A DNA stretch of 19,482 bases from Bacillota bacterium (lineage in GTDB: Bacteria; Bacillota; Clostridia; Peptostreptococcales; Acidaminobacteraceae): the NCBI GenBank assembly GCA_023443345.1, contig JAEZUZ010000072.1, forward strand, positions 1 through 19,482, written 5' to 3'. How positions within the stretch are numbered: position 1 is the stretch's first letter; each line of letters opens with the position of its first letter. This document shows positions 12,230 through 19,482 of this stretch, piece by piece. Under the pieces are notes generated by a model. The model worked only from the letters and a program-made list of their open reading frames with translations. It did no database searches and was not told where the DNA came from. The translations under genes and the position numbers were made by a program.

Positions 12230-14137
12230 ATGAATAAAAAATTTTTAGTACTAATGTTGGTGTTTTTATTGATTTTTGTTGGTTGTAAATCTCAAGAACA
12301 AAAATCTACAGATGCCACAGACGGCAAATTTAAAGAAGGAACCTATACTGTAACTGAAAAAGGTTATGGTGGAGATGTAACTTTAGAATTTACTTTTACT
12401 AAAGATGCTATTAAGGAAATAGTAGTTAAAGAAAGTAATGAAACTAAGGACATCGGAGGAAAGGCTCTTGAAACTTTAATAAATAAGGTTAAAGAGACCC
12501 AATCTGCAAAAATTGACACTATTTCTGGGGCAACAATTACAAGCACAGCTTTTATTAAATTATTAGAAAAAGCAGTAACAGAAGCTGGTGGAAATATCGA
12601 AGATTTAAAGGTTGATACTTCAGTTAATAAAGAAAAGAAAGAATTAAAGACAGATGTAGTAGTAGTTGGTGGTGGTGGAGCTGGTCTAGCTTCAGCAGTA
12701 TCAGCTGCAGAAAATGGTGCTAAGGTAATTCTTATTGAAAAAGCTGCAATGTTAGGCGGAAATACAATTAGAGCTGGTGGTCCATTTAATGCTGTTGATC
12801 CAGAAAGACAGAAGAATCTTCCACCTTCTGATGAAGCAAGCATGTCAAAAATTGATAAGCTTATAAACGCAGAAAGTAAGAGCGACAGACATAAAGAGCT
12901 TCAAGAAGAATTGGCAAAAGATTTAGAAGACTATAAAAATGGAGACATGCAATCAATATTTGATAGCAGAGCACTTTTTAAACTTCAAACATATGATGGC
13001 GGAAACTACTTAGGAGATCTTAACTTTATCGAAAAGTTAGTTGATGAGGCACTTGATACTTCAGAGTGGATGGCTAAAAATGGAGTTGAGTGGAAAGACA
13101 ATATTATAACAGTTCCTGGTGGACTATGGCCTAGAGCTCACTTGCCAAAAAATGCAGCAGGTGGAGATTATATCAATTCTCTAGAGAAAAAAGCTAAGGA
13201 ACTAGGTGTTGAAATATACCTAAACGCTCCAGCAACAGAGCTAATAGTTAAAGATTCAAAAGTAGTAGGAGTTAAGGGAACAATTGACGGTGCTCCTCTT
13301 GAAATTGAAGCAAAGGCAGTTGTACTAGCTACTGGTGGTTTTGCATCAAATAAAGAAATGCGTAAACAATATAATCCAATGTTGAGTGACAATCTTCCAA
13401 GTACAAACGCTCCAAGTGTTACAGGAGATGGTATCGTAATGGCAGAAAAGATCGGTGCTCAGACAGTTGGAATGGAATATATTCAATCTCTACCACTTGG
13501 AGATCCAGAAAATGGAGGTCTAAATGGTTGGGTTGGTGGCCCAGGTATTGAATCTTACTATCAGATAAATAAAGATGGAAAGAGATTCATGGCTGAAGAT
13601 GGCAGAAGAGACGAAATGACAAAAGCTTTACTAGAGCAAAAAGACAGTTTTAGCTATATTATTACATCTTCAGAAAATGAGATTAGAACTAATGGGAAAA
13701 ACAACTGGGGAGATGATGTAGAAGAACTAATCAGAGAAGGTAAGGTTATTCAAGCAGATACTATTGAAGAATTAGCAGAAAAAATAAGTGTAGATCCTGC
13801 TACATTAAGAGAAACTCATGATAAGTTCAATCAATATGTAGAAAATAAAAAGGACGAAGAATTTGGAAGAACCCTATTTGGAAAGCCTTTCTTAAAAGGA
13901 CCTTTCTATGCATCTCCAAGAGTTCCAACAGTTCACCACACAATGGGAGGATTAAAAATAACTCTTAAGTGTGAAGTACTAGATAAAAATGACAATGTAA
14001 TTCCTGGATTATATGCAGCTGGAGAAGTAACAGGAGGAATCCACGGAGCTAATAGACTTGGTGGAAATGCCCTTGTTGATATCCACGTATTTGGTAGAGA
14101 AGCTGGTAAAAACGCTTCATTATCAATCAAGAATTAA
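12230..14137 (+). CDS. Exported flavoprotein reductase: lipoprotein with FMN-binding and FAD-binding (fumarate reductase-like) domains
   Basis: The 635-residue protein starts with a lipoprotein signal and lipobox FVGC (C19), so it is anchored outside the membrane. Residues about 35-120 form an FMN-binding domain with DTISGATITS (96-105), the motif to which ApbE-type transferase links FMN through threonine. Residues 142-171 are the dinucleotide fold (VVVVGGGGAG...LIEK), followed by the fumarate/urocanate reductase-type catalytic region: R460 in DGRRDEM, VHHTMGG (568-574) and GANRLGGNA with R609. These match active-site residues of Shewanella Fcc3 (R402, H504, R544). Fcc3 H365 (YIQAHPT) is replaced by L421 (YIQSLPL), so a fumarate-type substrate is doubtful. 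Electrons probably arrive from an extracellular flavin chain. It has GGAGG before the ATG and its own terminator, so it is a single-gene unit. Confidence 0.88.
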   Translation: MNKKFLVLMLVFLLIFVGCKSQEQKSTDATDGKFKEGTYTVTEKGYGGDVTLEFTFTKDAIKEIVVKESNETKDIGGKALETLINKVKETQSAKIDTISGATITSTAFIKLLEKAVTEAGGNIEDLKVDTSVNKEKKELKTDVVVVGGGGAGLASAVSAAENGAKVILIEKAAMLGGNTIRAGGPFNAVDPERQKNLPPSDEASMSKIDKLINAESKSDRHKELQEELAKDLEDYKNGDMQSIFDSRALFKLQTYDGGNYLGDLNFIEKLVDEALDTSEWMAKNGVEWKDNIITVPGGLWPRAHLPKNAAGGDYINSLEKKAKELGVEIYLNAPATELIVKDSKVVGVKGTIDGAPLEIEAKAVVLATGGFASNKEMRKQYNPMLSDNLPSTNAPSVTGDGIVMAEKIGAQTVGMEYIQSLPLGDPENGGLNGWVGGPGIESYYQINKDGKRFMAEDGRRDEMTKALLEQKDSFSYIITSSENEIRTNGKNNWGDDVEELIREGKVIQADTIEELAEKISVDPATLRETHDKFNQYVENKKDEEFGRTLFGKPFLKGPFYASPRVPTVHHTMGGLKITLKCEVLDKNDNVIPGLYAAGEVTGGIHGANRLGGNALVDIHVFGREAGKNASLSIKN

Positions 14138-14145
14138 TAAGAAAG

Positions 14146-14168
14146 AATGAGCCCTAGGGCTCATTTTT
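14146..14168 (+). terminator. Terminator after the flavoprotein gene
   Basis: AATGAGCCCTAGGGCTCATT is a perfect 20-base palindrome followed by TTTAA, nine bases after the stop codon. It is the most GC-rich hairpin in the window. Confidence 0.92.
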
Positions 14169-14182
14169 AATTGCCTTATATA

Positions 14183-14204
14183 TGCTATAATATATAATAA
14201 GGAG
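14183..14204 (+). promoter_or_regulatory. Extended -10 promoter and ribosome binding site of pncB
   Basis: TGCTATAAT (14183-14191) is an extended -10 box with no good -35. AAGGAG (14199-14204) follows and supports the GTG start at 14211. Transcription would begin near 14198, so the leader is only about 13 bases and consists of little more than the ribosome binding site. Confidence 0.55.
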
Positions 14205-14210
14205 TTTAGA

Positions 14211-15644
14211 GTGAATAATAATTTTTCTATGTTGATGGATCTATATGAGCTCACAATGAGCAATGCATATTTTCTTGAAGGCAAAAAAGACCAAATTGTT
14301 TATTTTGACATGTTTTTCAGGAAAGTTCCAGATGGAGGCGGTTTTGCCATAACAGCAGGACTCTCTCAGATGATTGAGTATATAAAAAATCTTCACTTTA
14401 CAGAAGAAGATATAGAATATTTAAAAAGTCTAAATACATTTGATGATGGATTTTTAGACTACTTAAGAACAGTTAAATTTACAGGAGATATTTGGGCAAT
14501 TGAAGAAGGAATGCCAGTGTTTCCTGGTGAGCCACTAGTTACAGTAAGAGCTCCAATTATAGAAGCACAGTTGATAGAGACTATGATACTGCTCAATATC
14601 AATCATCAATCTCTAATAGCTACTAAGTCAAATAGGATAGTAAGATCGGCTATTGGAATTGAAGTAATTGAATTTGGAGCTAGAAGAGCACAAGGAAGAG
14701 ATGGTGCGTACATAGGAGCCAGAGCATCCTACATTGGAGGATGTGTAGGGACCTCAAATGTACTTACTGGTAAGCTCTTTGATATACCAGTATACGGTAC
14801 CATGGCACATTCATGGATTCAGTTATTTGATAGCGACTATGAAGCATTTAAGACATATGCTAGGACATATCCAGATAAGGCACTTTTTCTAATAGATACC
14901 TATGATACACTTAAGTCAGGTCTACCTGCAGCTATTAAAGTTTTTAAGGAAGAAGTAGTTACAAGGGGATTTAGACCAATTGGTGTAAGACTTGATTCAG
15001 GGGATTTGGCATATCTATCAAAGGAAGTTAGAAAAGAGCTCGATGAAGCAGGATTTAAAGATGCAAAGATACTAGCTAGCAATTCTCTAGATGAATATGT
15101 AGTAGCAGATCTTAAAAATCAAGGGGCATGCATAGACATGTATGGAATAGGAGAAAAATTAATTACAGCTAGCAGTGATGCTGTATTTGGAGGAGTATAT
15201 AAACTTGTTGCTGTAGATAGAGGAGATCACATTCAAAGCAAGATTAAAAAAAGTGAGAATGTTGAAAAGATTACAACTCCAGGCTTTAAGCAGGTATATA
15301 GGCTATATGATAAAAAGACATCAAGAGCGCAGGCAGATCTTATAACGCTAAGAGATGAAGTATTAGATGATACTAAGCCTTATACACTATTTGATCCTAT
15401 ATACACTTGGAAAAAGACTGAGATAACGGACTTTTATGCAGAAGAATTATTAAAGCCAATATTTATAGATGGAAAATGTATATATGAGCAGCCATCTCTA
15501 AAGGAAATCAAGGAAAAATGCCAGAAGAATGTAGATTTGCTCTGGGATGGAGTTAAGAGACTTCAAAAGCCACACAGATATTTTGTAGACTTATCTAAAA
15601 AACTGTGGGATTTAAAGAGGGAGCTGCTAGAACAGGAAAGATGA
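14211..15644 (+). CDS. pncB: Nicotinate phosphoribosyltransferase
   Basis: It makes nicotinate mononucleotide from nicotinate and PRPP with ATP, in NAD salvage. The 477-residue length and motifs fit: MLMDLYELTMSNAY and FRKVP near the N-terminus, EFGARRAQG (154-162), YGTMAHSW with the phosphorylated histidine H200, LIDTYDT (227-233), and the phosphate-binding GVRLDSGDL. The start is GTG with AAGGAG six bases upstream. It overlaps the DUF2232 gene by 4 bases (ATGA), so the vitamin salvage gene leads the gdpP-rplI-dnaB operon. In an anaerobe that may lack de novo NAD synthesis, this would be a key route to NAD. Confidence 0.95.
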   Translation: MNNNFSMLMDLYELTMSNAYFLEGKKDQIVYFDMFFRKVPDGGGFAITAGLSQMIEYIKNLHFTEEDIEYLKSLNTFDDGFLDYLRTVKFTGDIWAIEEGMPVFPGEPLVTVRAPIIEAQLIETMILLNINHQSLIATKSNRIVRSAIGIEVIEFGARRAQGRDGAYIGARASYIGGCVGTSNVLTGKLFDIPVYGTMAHSWIQLFDSDYEAFKTYARTYPDKALFLIDTYDTLKSGLPAAIKVFKEEVVTRGFRPIGVRLDSGDLAYLSKEVRKELDEAGFKDAKILASNSLDEYVVADLKNQGACIDMYGIGEKLITASSDAVFGGVYKLVAVDRGDHIQSKIKKSENVEKITTPGFKQVYRLYDKKTSRAQADLITLRDEVLDDTKPYTLFDPIYTWKKTEITDFYAEELLKPIFIDGKCIYEQPSLKEIKEKCQKNVDLLWDGVKRLQKPHRYFVDLSKKLWDLKRELLEQER

Positions 15645-16627
15645 ATAGGGTAGATTTAAGATTTAAATTATATGACATTTTGTATTTGGCAATTTTAATA
15701 GTAGAATTTGCAGGCCTTTCTAGTGACTATATAAAATTGATTACATTCCCCATTTTGGCAGTGCTATATGTTATAGAGAAAAATTCTTCGAGATTTTTTA
15801 CAATAGCTGGAACAATTATATTTATAAAGTTACTATTTGATTCAATTGAAATATATAATCAGTATGTATTCTCGCCAATTAAGTACACAATTTTAAGTAT
15901 AATTATGTACTTACTTATGGTGATGTATGCAGTAGGTTTTGGTTATATATATAAAAAAGCCAGAACAAATTCAGCTAGGAATTTATTGGCACTAAACTCA
16001 ATTGCTTTTGGCTCTTGTGCTATATATACATATATGACAGAAGATATTATAAATAAGGTAAATACAACACTAAATACGAACTATACCATCGATATATTTA
16101 CAAATCTTCCAGATAATATAGTCTTAAATAGTGATGAGTACTTATTGATATTTTGTGTATCTCTATTTACGTTTACCTTGATTTTATACTTGCTAACAAG
16201 CTTAATCAGAAAGATATTTAGAAAAGAGGCACTCCCACTAGTTGCTGATTTCAACCTAAAATCAGTTAATTCTGTAATATACTTACCATATGTAATCATA
16301 CTTGCTGTATATTTAAGAGTTGTTGAAACAGATTCAAGTCTCATTTTAGATTTGCTTTTTTTGTTCTTACTCTTGACATATTTCAATGGGATTGCTGCAC
16401 TTTCACACAAGATATATACGATATATCCAAATGTTCATAGAGCAGTTATATTTTGGTTATTACTTGTATTGATATATATTTTTGTCATGTTAAATGGAGG
16501 ATTGATATTTATATTTGCAATTTTTGGAATAGTCGATTTATTTACAAAAAGAAGAATGGTTATTGAAGATTATTGCAATTATAAGGATAAAATTGAAGAT
16601 GAAGACGACAAAGAAATTTTTTACTAA
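15641..16627 (+). CDS. DUF2232 (YybS-like) membrane protein
   Basis: A 328-residue integral membrane protein with about eight predicted hydrophobic spans and a charged C-terminal tail (YKDKIEDEDDKEIFY). The start at ATG 15641, overlapping the pncB stop as ATGA with AGGAAAG upstream, is preferred to an in-frame GTG 12 codons earlier inside pncB. B. subtilis has the same order yybS-gdpP(yybT)-rplI, and this placement is the main support for the family name. Function is not established; the tight pairing suggests a link with GdpP or the ribosomal/replication genes that follow. The start of gdpP lies within its last 29 bases. Confidence 0.8.
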   Translation: MNRVDLRFKLYDILYLAILIVEFAGLSSDYIKLITFPILAVLYVIEKNSSRFFTIAGTIIFIKLLFDSIEIYNQYVFSPIKYTILSIIMYLLMVMYAVGFGYIYKKARTNSARNLLALNSIAFGSCAIYTYMTEDIINKVNTTLNTNYTIDIFTNLPDNIVLNSDEYLLIFCVSLFTFTLILYLLTSLIRKIFRKEALPLVADFNLKSVNSVIYLPYVIILAVYLRVVETDSSLILDLLFLFLLLTYFNGIAALSHKIYTIYPNVHRAVIFWLLLVLIYIFVMLNGGLIFIFAIFGIVDLFTKRRMVIEDYCNYKDKIEDEDDKEIFY

Positions 16628-18584
16628 ACACAACAATCAATTGGCAGTATTTATATTTACTCTAATAGCCTTTGATGTAATTCTTGTTATAGAGAAAAGC
16701 CCATATTTTCCAATAGCTCTAGCTATTAGCATACTTGCTATAGTTGCGATTTTTATTCAGAATTACTATCAGAGATATAAGAGAGAGCAGTACCTAGATC
16801 TCTTAAATAAAGAAATAGAAGGTTCTACTACATCAATGCTCACTTCTATGCCACTTGGACTTATACTAACTGATAGCGATGGGAATATTGTGTGGTTTAA
16901 TTCAAAGCTTAGAAAACTATTCCCTCACAGTGACCCTCTGATGGGAAAGAATGTAGTAGATTTATTTCCTGTATGGGAGTGGAAAGAGATAAAAGAGGGA
17001 AATAGACAATTCTACAAGCAGAAAATAGGAGAAAAACACTACCAGGTAATATATACAAAAAATAGAGATACTCATGATGCGGACTATGTATTCTATTTCA
17101 TAGATGAAACTAAATATGTAGATTTAGAAAAAGCATACAAAGATGAGCAAGTTATATTTGTATATCTTCAAATTGACAACTTAGAAGAAGTCCTATCATT
17201 GGCAGACCATCAAGATATTCCATTTATAACATCAGAAGTAAATAGAGTAATTACTACATGGGTTAAACAGTATGACGGGGTTCTTCTTCCTGTAGATGAA
17301 TCTAACTATGTTGCAATACTAACTAGAGAAGAATGCAGAAAGATTAAGGAAGATAGGTTCTCAATTCTTGATCAAGTTAGAGGTATAGAGAAGGGAAATA
17401 GATATCCTATAACTTTAAGTATTGGGATTAATGAAGGTTCTGAATCTACATCTGAATTAGAAAAGGGTGCAAAGCAGGCACTTGAATTAGCTCTTGGTAG
17501 AGGTGGAGATCAGGCAGTAATAAAACATGGAAATTCCTATGATTTCTTTGGAGGAAGAAGTAAGTCCATTCAGAGAAATTCAAGAGTTAAGAGTAGAGTT
17601 ATCGCTCAGGCTATTGCAGCACTAATAAAAGAGAATGAAAGAATCTTTATAATGGGTCATAGATATCCGGATTTAGATGCAATTGGTGCTGCTGTAGGTA
17701 TGTATAGGTGTGCATTAAATCTCAAAAAAGATGCCTATATCATACTAAATGACACTCATGAGAAACAAGTTAAAGAATTACTCGATAATTTGGTTGAAGA
17801 CGAGAAATATAAGTTTATACACTCAAGTGTCTTAGATGGAAGAGTCAATAAAAACGATCTACTTATAATTGTTGATACTCACAGGCAGTCTCTTGTAGAG
17901 GCTCCAGAGTTAGTTGAACAATTCTCTAAGAAAGTAATAATAGATCATCATAGAAGAAGTGCAGATGCGATACCTAATGCTTCACTATTCTATCTTGAAC
18001 CCTATGCTTCTAGTGCAAGTGAGCTAGTTACAGAAATTCTACAGTATATAAGTGAAACTATATATATAGAAAAGAAGGAAGCAGATGCACTTTTAGCTGG
18101 AATTGTACTAGATACAAAGAATTTTATATTTAGCACTGGAACAAGAACTTTTGATGCTGCAGCTTTTCTTAGAAAAGAAGGCGCTGATACTTTAAATATT
18201 AGAAATTATTTCCAAGATGACTATGAAGAAAGCATACTTAGAAGTGAAATAATTAGTGAAGCAAGAATAATCAATAATGACATGGCAATTAGTGTATGTA
18301 AGGAAAAAAATCAGTACATTCAAAAGATCATTGCCCAAAGTGCAGATGCCCTTATCAATATAAAGAACATCAAGACTTCCTTCGTAATAGGTAACAATCT
18401 AGAGGGAGAGACATTTGTATCAGCAAGAAGTGATGGAAACATCAACGTCCAGGTAATATTAGAGAGTATTGGTGGAGGAGGCCACTTAGAAGTAGCTGGA
18501 GCTCAATTTAGCAATACAACTCTTGAAGAAGTAGAAGAAAAAGTAATGAAAGCAATTGATAAATATTTGGAGGAAACAAAATGA
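16599..18584 (+). CDS. gdpP: Cyclic-di-AMP phosphodiesterase GdpP
   Basis: It hydrolyses c-di-AMP to pApA and so sets potassium and wall homeostasis. With the ATG at 16599 (AAGGA upstream; the earlier in-frame TTG has no such site) the protein has 661 residues, close to B. subtilis GdpP at 659. The order is two membrane helices (about 14-55), a PAS domain (about 75-170), a degenerate GGDEF domain (about 180-310, RGGDQAV in place of GGDEF), then the DHH domain with MGHRYPDLDAIGA (H354, D358, D360), VDTHR (D426) and IDHHRR (449-453), and a DHHA1 end with ESIGGGGHLEVAGAQF. All catalytic metal ligands are present. The stop overlaps the rplI start (ATGA). Confidence 0.95.
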   Translation: MKTTKKFFTKHNNQLAVFIFTLIAFDVILVIEKSPYFPIALAISILAIVAIFIQNYYQRYKREQYLDLLNKEIEGSTTSMLTSMPLGLILTDSDGNIVWFNSKLRKLFPHSDPLMGKNVVDLFPVWEWKEIKEGNRQFYKQKIGEKHYQVIYTKNRDTHDADYVFYFIDETKYVDLEKAYKDEQVIFVYLQIDNLEEVLSLADHQDIPFITSEVNRVITTWVKQYDGVLLPVDESNYVAILTREECRKIKEDRFSILDQVRGIEKGNRYPITLSIGINEGSESTSELEKGAKQALELALGRGGDQAVIKHGNSYDFFGGRSKSIQRNSRVKSRVIAQAIAALIKENERIFIMGHRYPDLDAIGAAVGMYRCALNLKKDAYIILNDTHEKQVKELLDNLVEDEKYKFIHSSVLDGRVNKNDLLIIVDTHRQSLVEAPELVEQFSKKVIIDHHRRSADAIPNASLFYLEPYASSASELVTEILQYISETIYIEKKEADALLAGIVLDTKNFIFSTGTRTFDAAAFLRKEGADTLNIRNYFQDDYEESILRSEIISEARIINNDMAISVCKEKNQYIQKIIAQSADALINIKNIKTSFVIGNNLEGETFVSARSDGNINVQVILESIGGGGHLEVAGAQFSNTTLEEVEEKVMKAIDKYLEETK

Positions 18585-19036
18585 AAGTAATACTATTAGA
18601 AGATGTTAAAAAAGTCGGAGAAGAGGGACAAGTTGTAGAAGTTAAGAGTGGATATGCTCTAAATTACTTAATTCCTAATAAATTAGCTAAGTTAGCTAGT
18701 GACTCTAATGTTAAAGCACAGAAACACTTTGATAAAGCACAAGCAGCTAAGAATGAAGAAAATAGACAAAGGGCACTTTCACTTAAGGAAGAGCTTGAGA
18801 AGAAAGTATTTAAGTTTGAAGTTAATGTTGGTGAAGATGACAAGATGTTTGGATCAATTACAAGCATTCAGATTGCACAGAAACTTCAAGAAGAAGGCTA
18901 TGAAATAGATAAGAAGAAAATAGAGTTAGATCAAGCCCTATCAAAGCTTGGTGAACATCAGGTAATGGTTAAACTATATAAGGGAGTGTATGCTCTTATT
19001 AAGGTATTACTAGAGAAAAAAGATAAAGAGGACTAA
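18581..19036 (+). CDS. rplI: Large-subunit ribosomal protein L9
   Basis: L9 binds 23S rRNA near the L1 stalk base and has two globular domains joined by a long helix. The 151 residues are the usual length. The N-terminal signature is GEEGQVVEVKSGYALNYLIP; the connecting helix is lysine/glutamate/alanine-rich (about 45-75), and the C-terminal domain starts near FKFEVNVGEDDKMFGSIT. The ATG overlaps the gdpP stop by 4 bases with GGAGG upstream, and dnaB starts one base after its stop, which is the standard Firmicutes order. Confidence 0.97.
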   Translation: MKVILLEDVKKVGEEGQVVEVKSGYALNYLIPNKLAKLASDSNVKAQKHFDKAQAAKNEENRQRALSLKEELEKKVFKFEVNVGEDDKMFGSITSIQIAQKLQEEGYEIDKKKIELDQALSKLGEHQVMVKLYKGVYALIKVLLEKKDKED

Positions 19037-19037
19037 T

Positions 19038-19482
19038 ATGGCAATGACTTTGCCTCATAGCGAGAAGGCCGAAAGAGCTCTTCTTGGTGCGATGATAAAT
19101 CACAACGATGCAGTAGTATCTGTAATAGATATGATAGATGAATCAGATTTTTATCTTGAATCTCACAAACTGATATATAGAGCAATACTTGATCTTTCAG
19201 AAGAAAGAGAAAGTTTAAATTTACTTTTATTATCACAGAAACTTTCAGATTTAGGATATATAAATGTAGTAGGTGGCATTGAGTATCTAGAAAAGCTTAT
19301 GGAAGAAGGATATCAACATTATTTTGCAGGAGAGTATGCAACTATAGTAAAAGATAAATCCGTAAGAAGAAAGTTAGTAGCTGCTGCCAAAAATATAGAA
19401 TCTCTAGCTAAAGATGAATCAAATGAAGCATCTATAGTAGATGTAGCAGAAGATTTGATCTTTAATATATCTCTGTCACATG
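19038..19482 (+). CDS. dnaB: Replicative DNA helicase DnaB, N-terminal part (truncated by window edge)
   Basis: The 148 visible residues are the helicase N-terminal (primase/loader interaction) domain: LPHSEKAERALLGAMI at the start, then ESDFYLESHKLIYRAI, LSQKLSDLGYINVVGGIEYLEKL and YATIVKDKSVRRKLV. These are hallmark helical segments of DnaB/DnaC. The ATPase domain lies beyond the window. It starts one base after the rplI stop with GAGG upstream. It closes the visible pncB-DUF2232-gdpP-rplI-dnaB operon. Confidence 0.95.
   Translation, partial: MAMTLPHSEKAERALLGAMINHNDAVVSVIDMIDESDFYLESHKLIYRAILDLSEERESLNLLLLSQKLSDLGYINVVGGIEYLEKLMEEGYQHYFAGEYATIVKDKSVRRKLVAAAKNIESLAKDESNEASIVDVAEDLIFNISLSH

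Noticed and set aside
12364..12843. 159-codon open frame on the minus strand inside the flavoprotein gene
   Set aside because: It is antisense to a clearly conserved FMN/FAD-binding region, has low-complexity Ser/Pro/Leu composition and no ribosome binding site; it is a mirror frame of the real gene.
18699..18908. Short plus-strand open frame inside rplI
   Set aside because: It is out of frame within the ribosomal protein L9 gene, with Lys/Arg-rich random-looking sequence and no start signal.
19033..19236. 67-codon minus-strand open frame opposite dnaB
   Set aside because: It is antisense to the conserved DnaB N-terminal domain and has no independent support.
1..19482. CRISPR arrays, tRNA or rRNA genes
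   Set aside because: No regularly spaced repeats and no cloverleaf or rRNA-like stretches were seen; all intergenic gaps are under 300 bases.

Overview
The window is AT-rich, with tightly packed genes, strong AGGAGG-type ribosome binding sites and short hairpin-plus-U terminators. The right end carries the Firmicutes order DUF2232 (YybS) - gdpP - rplI - dnaB. Together with a covalent-FMN lipoprotein reductase and PTS/PRD regulation, this suggests a low-GC Firmicute, probably a host-associated anaerobe of the Clostridia/Tissierellia. No marker in the window fixes the genus, and no rRNA, tRNA, CRISPR array, integrase or transposase was seen.

Layout. (1) 1-1401, plus strand: the C-terminal end of a membrane transporter, overlapping by one base a D-galactonate dehydratase (dgoD). 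(2) 1487-8582, minus strand: an eight-gene, almost gapless operon. In order of transcription it encodes a PRD/EIIB-domain regulator, a free-standing small PRD protein, an SFCGS glycine-rich protein, DUF4312, two membrane proteins (DUF4311, DUF4310), a metal-dependent amidohydrolase, a DgaE-like PLP ammonia-lyase and a KDGP aldolase. (3) 8763-11968, minus strand: an ADP-ribosylglycohydrolase-family enzyme with a PTS EIIBC permease, and a GntR/UTRA regulator in its own transcription unit. (4) 12230-14137, plus strand: an exported FMN/FAD lipoprotein reductase of the fumarate/urocanate reductase type. (5) 14211-end, plus strand: pncB, DUF2232, gdpP, rplI and the start of dnaB, all overlapping or nearly so.

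How the parts work together. The long minus-strand operon looks like a complete uptake-and-degradation route for an acylated amino sugar acid. SFCGS, DUF4312, DUF4311 and DUF4310 would form a poorly characterised, PTS-like transporter. The amidohydrolase would remove an acyl group, the ammonia-lyase would turn an amino sugar acid phosphate into 2-keto-3-deoxy-6-phosphogluconate, and the aldolase would split that into pyruvate and glyceraldehyde-3-phosphate. The second minus-strand cluster pairs a PTS permease with a probable glycosidase of the DraG fold. The enzyme steps rest on family knowledge; the transporter and its substrate are inference.

A structural signal may record how the region was built. 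The whole minus-strand block (about 10.7 kb) lies between plus-strand genes. An identical 20-bp direct repeat brackets it, one copy across the dgoD stop codon and the other just upstream of the flavoprotein gene, where it forms an intact terminator that serves no adjacent gene. This is what an insertion between dgoD and the flavoprotein gene would leave.
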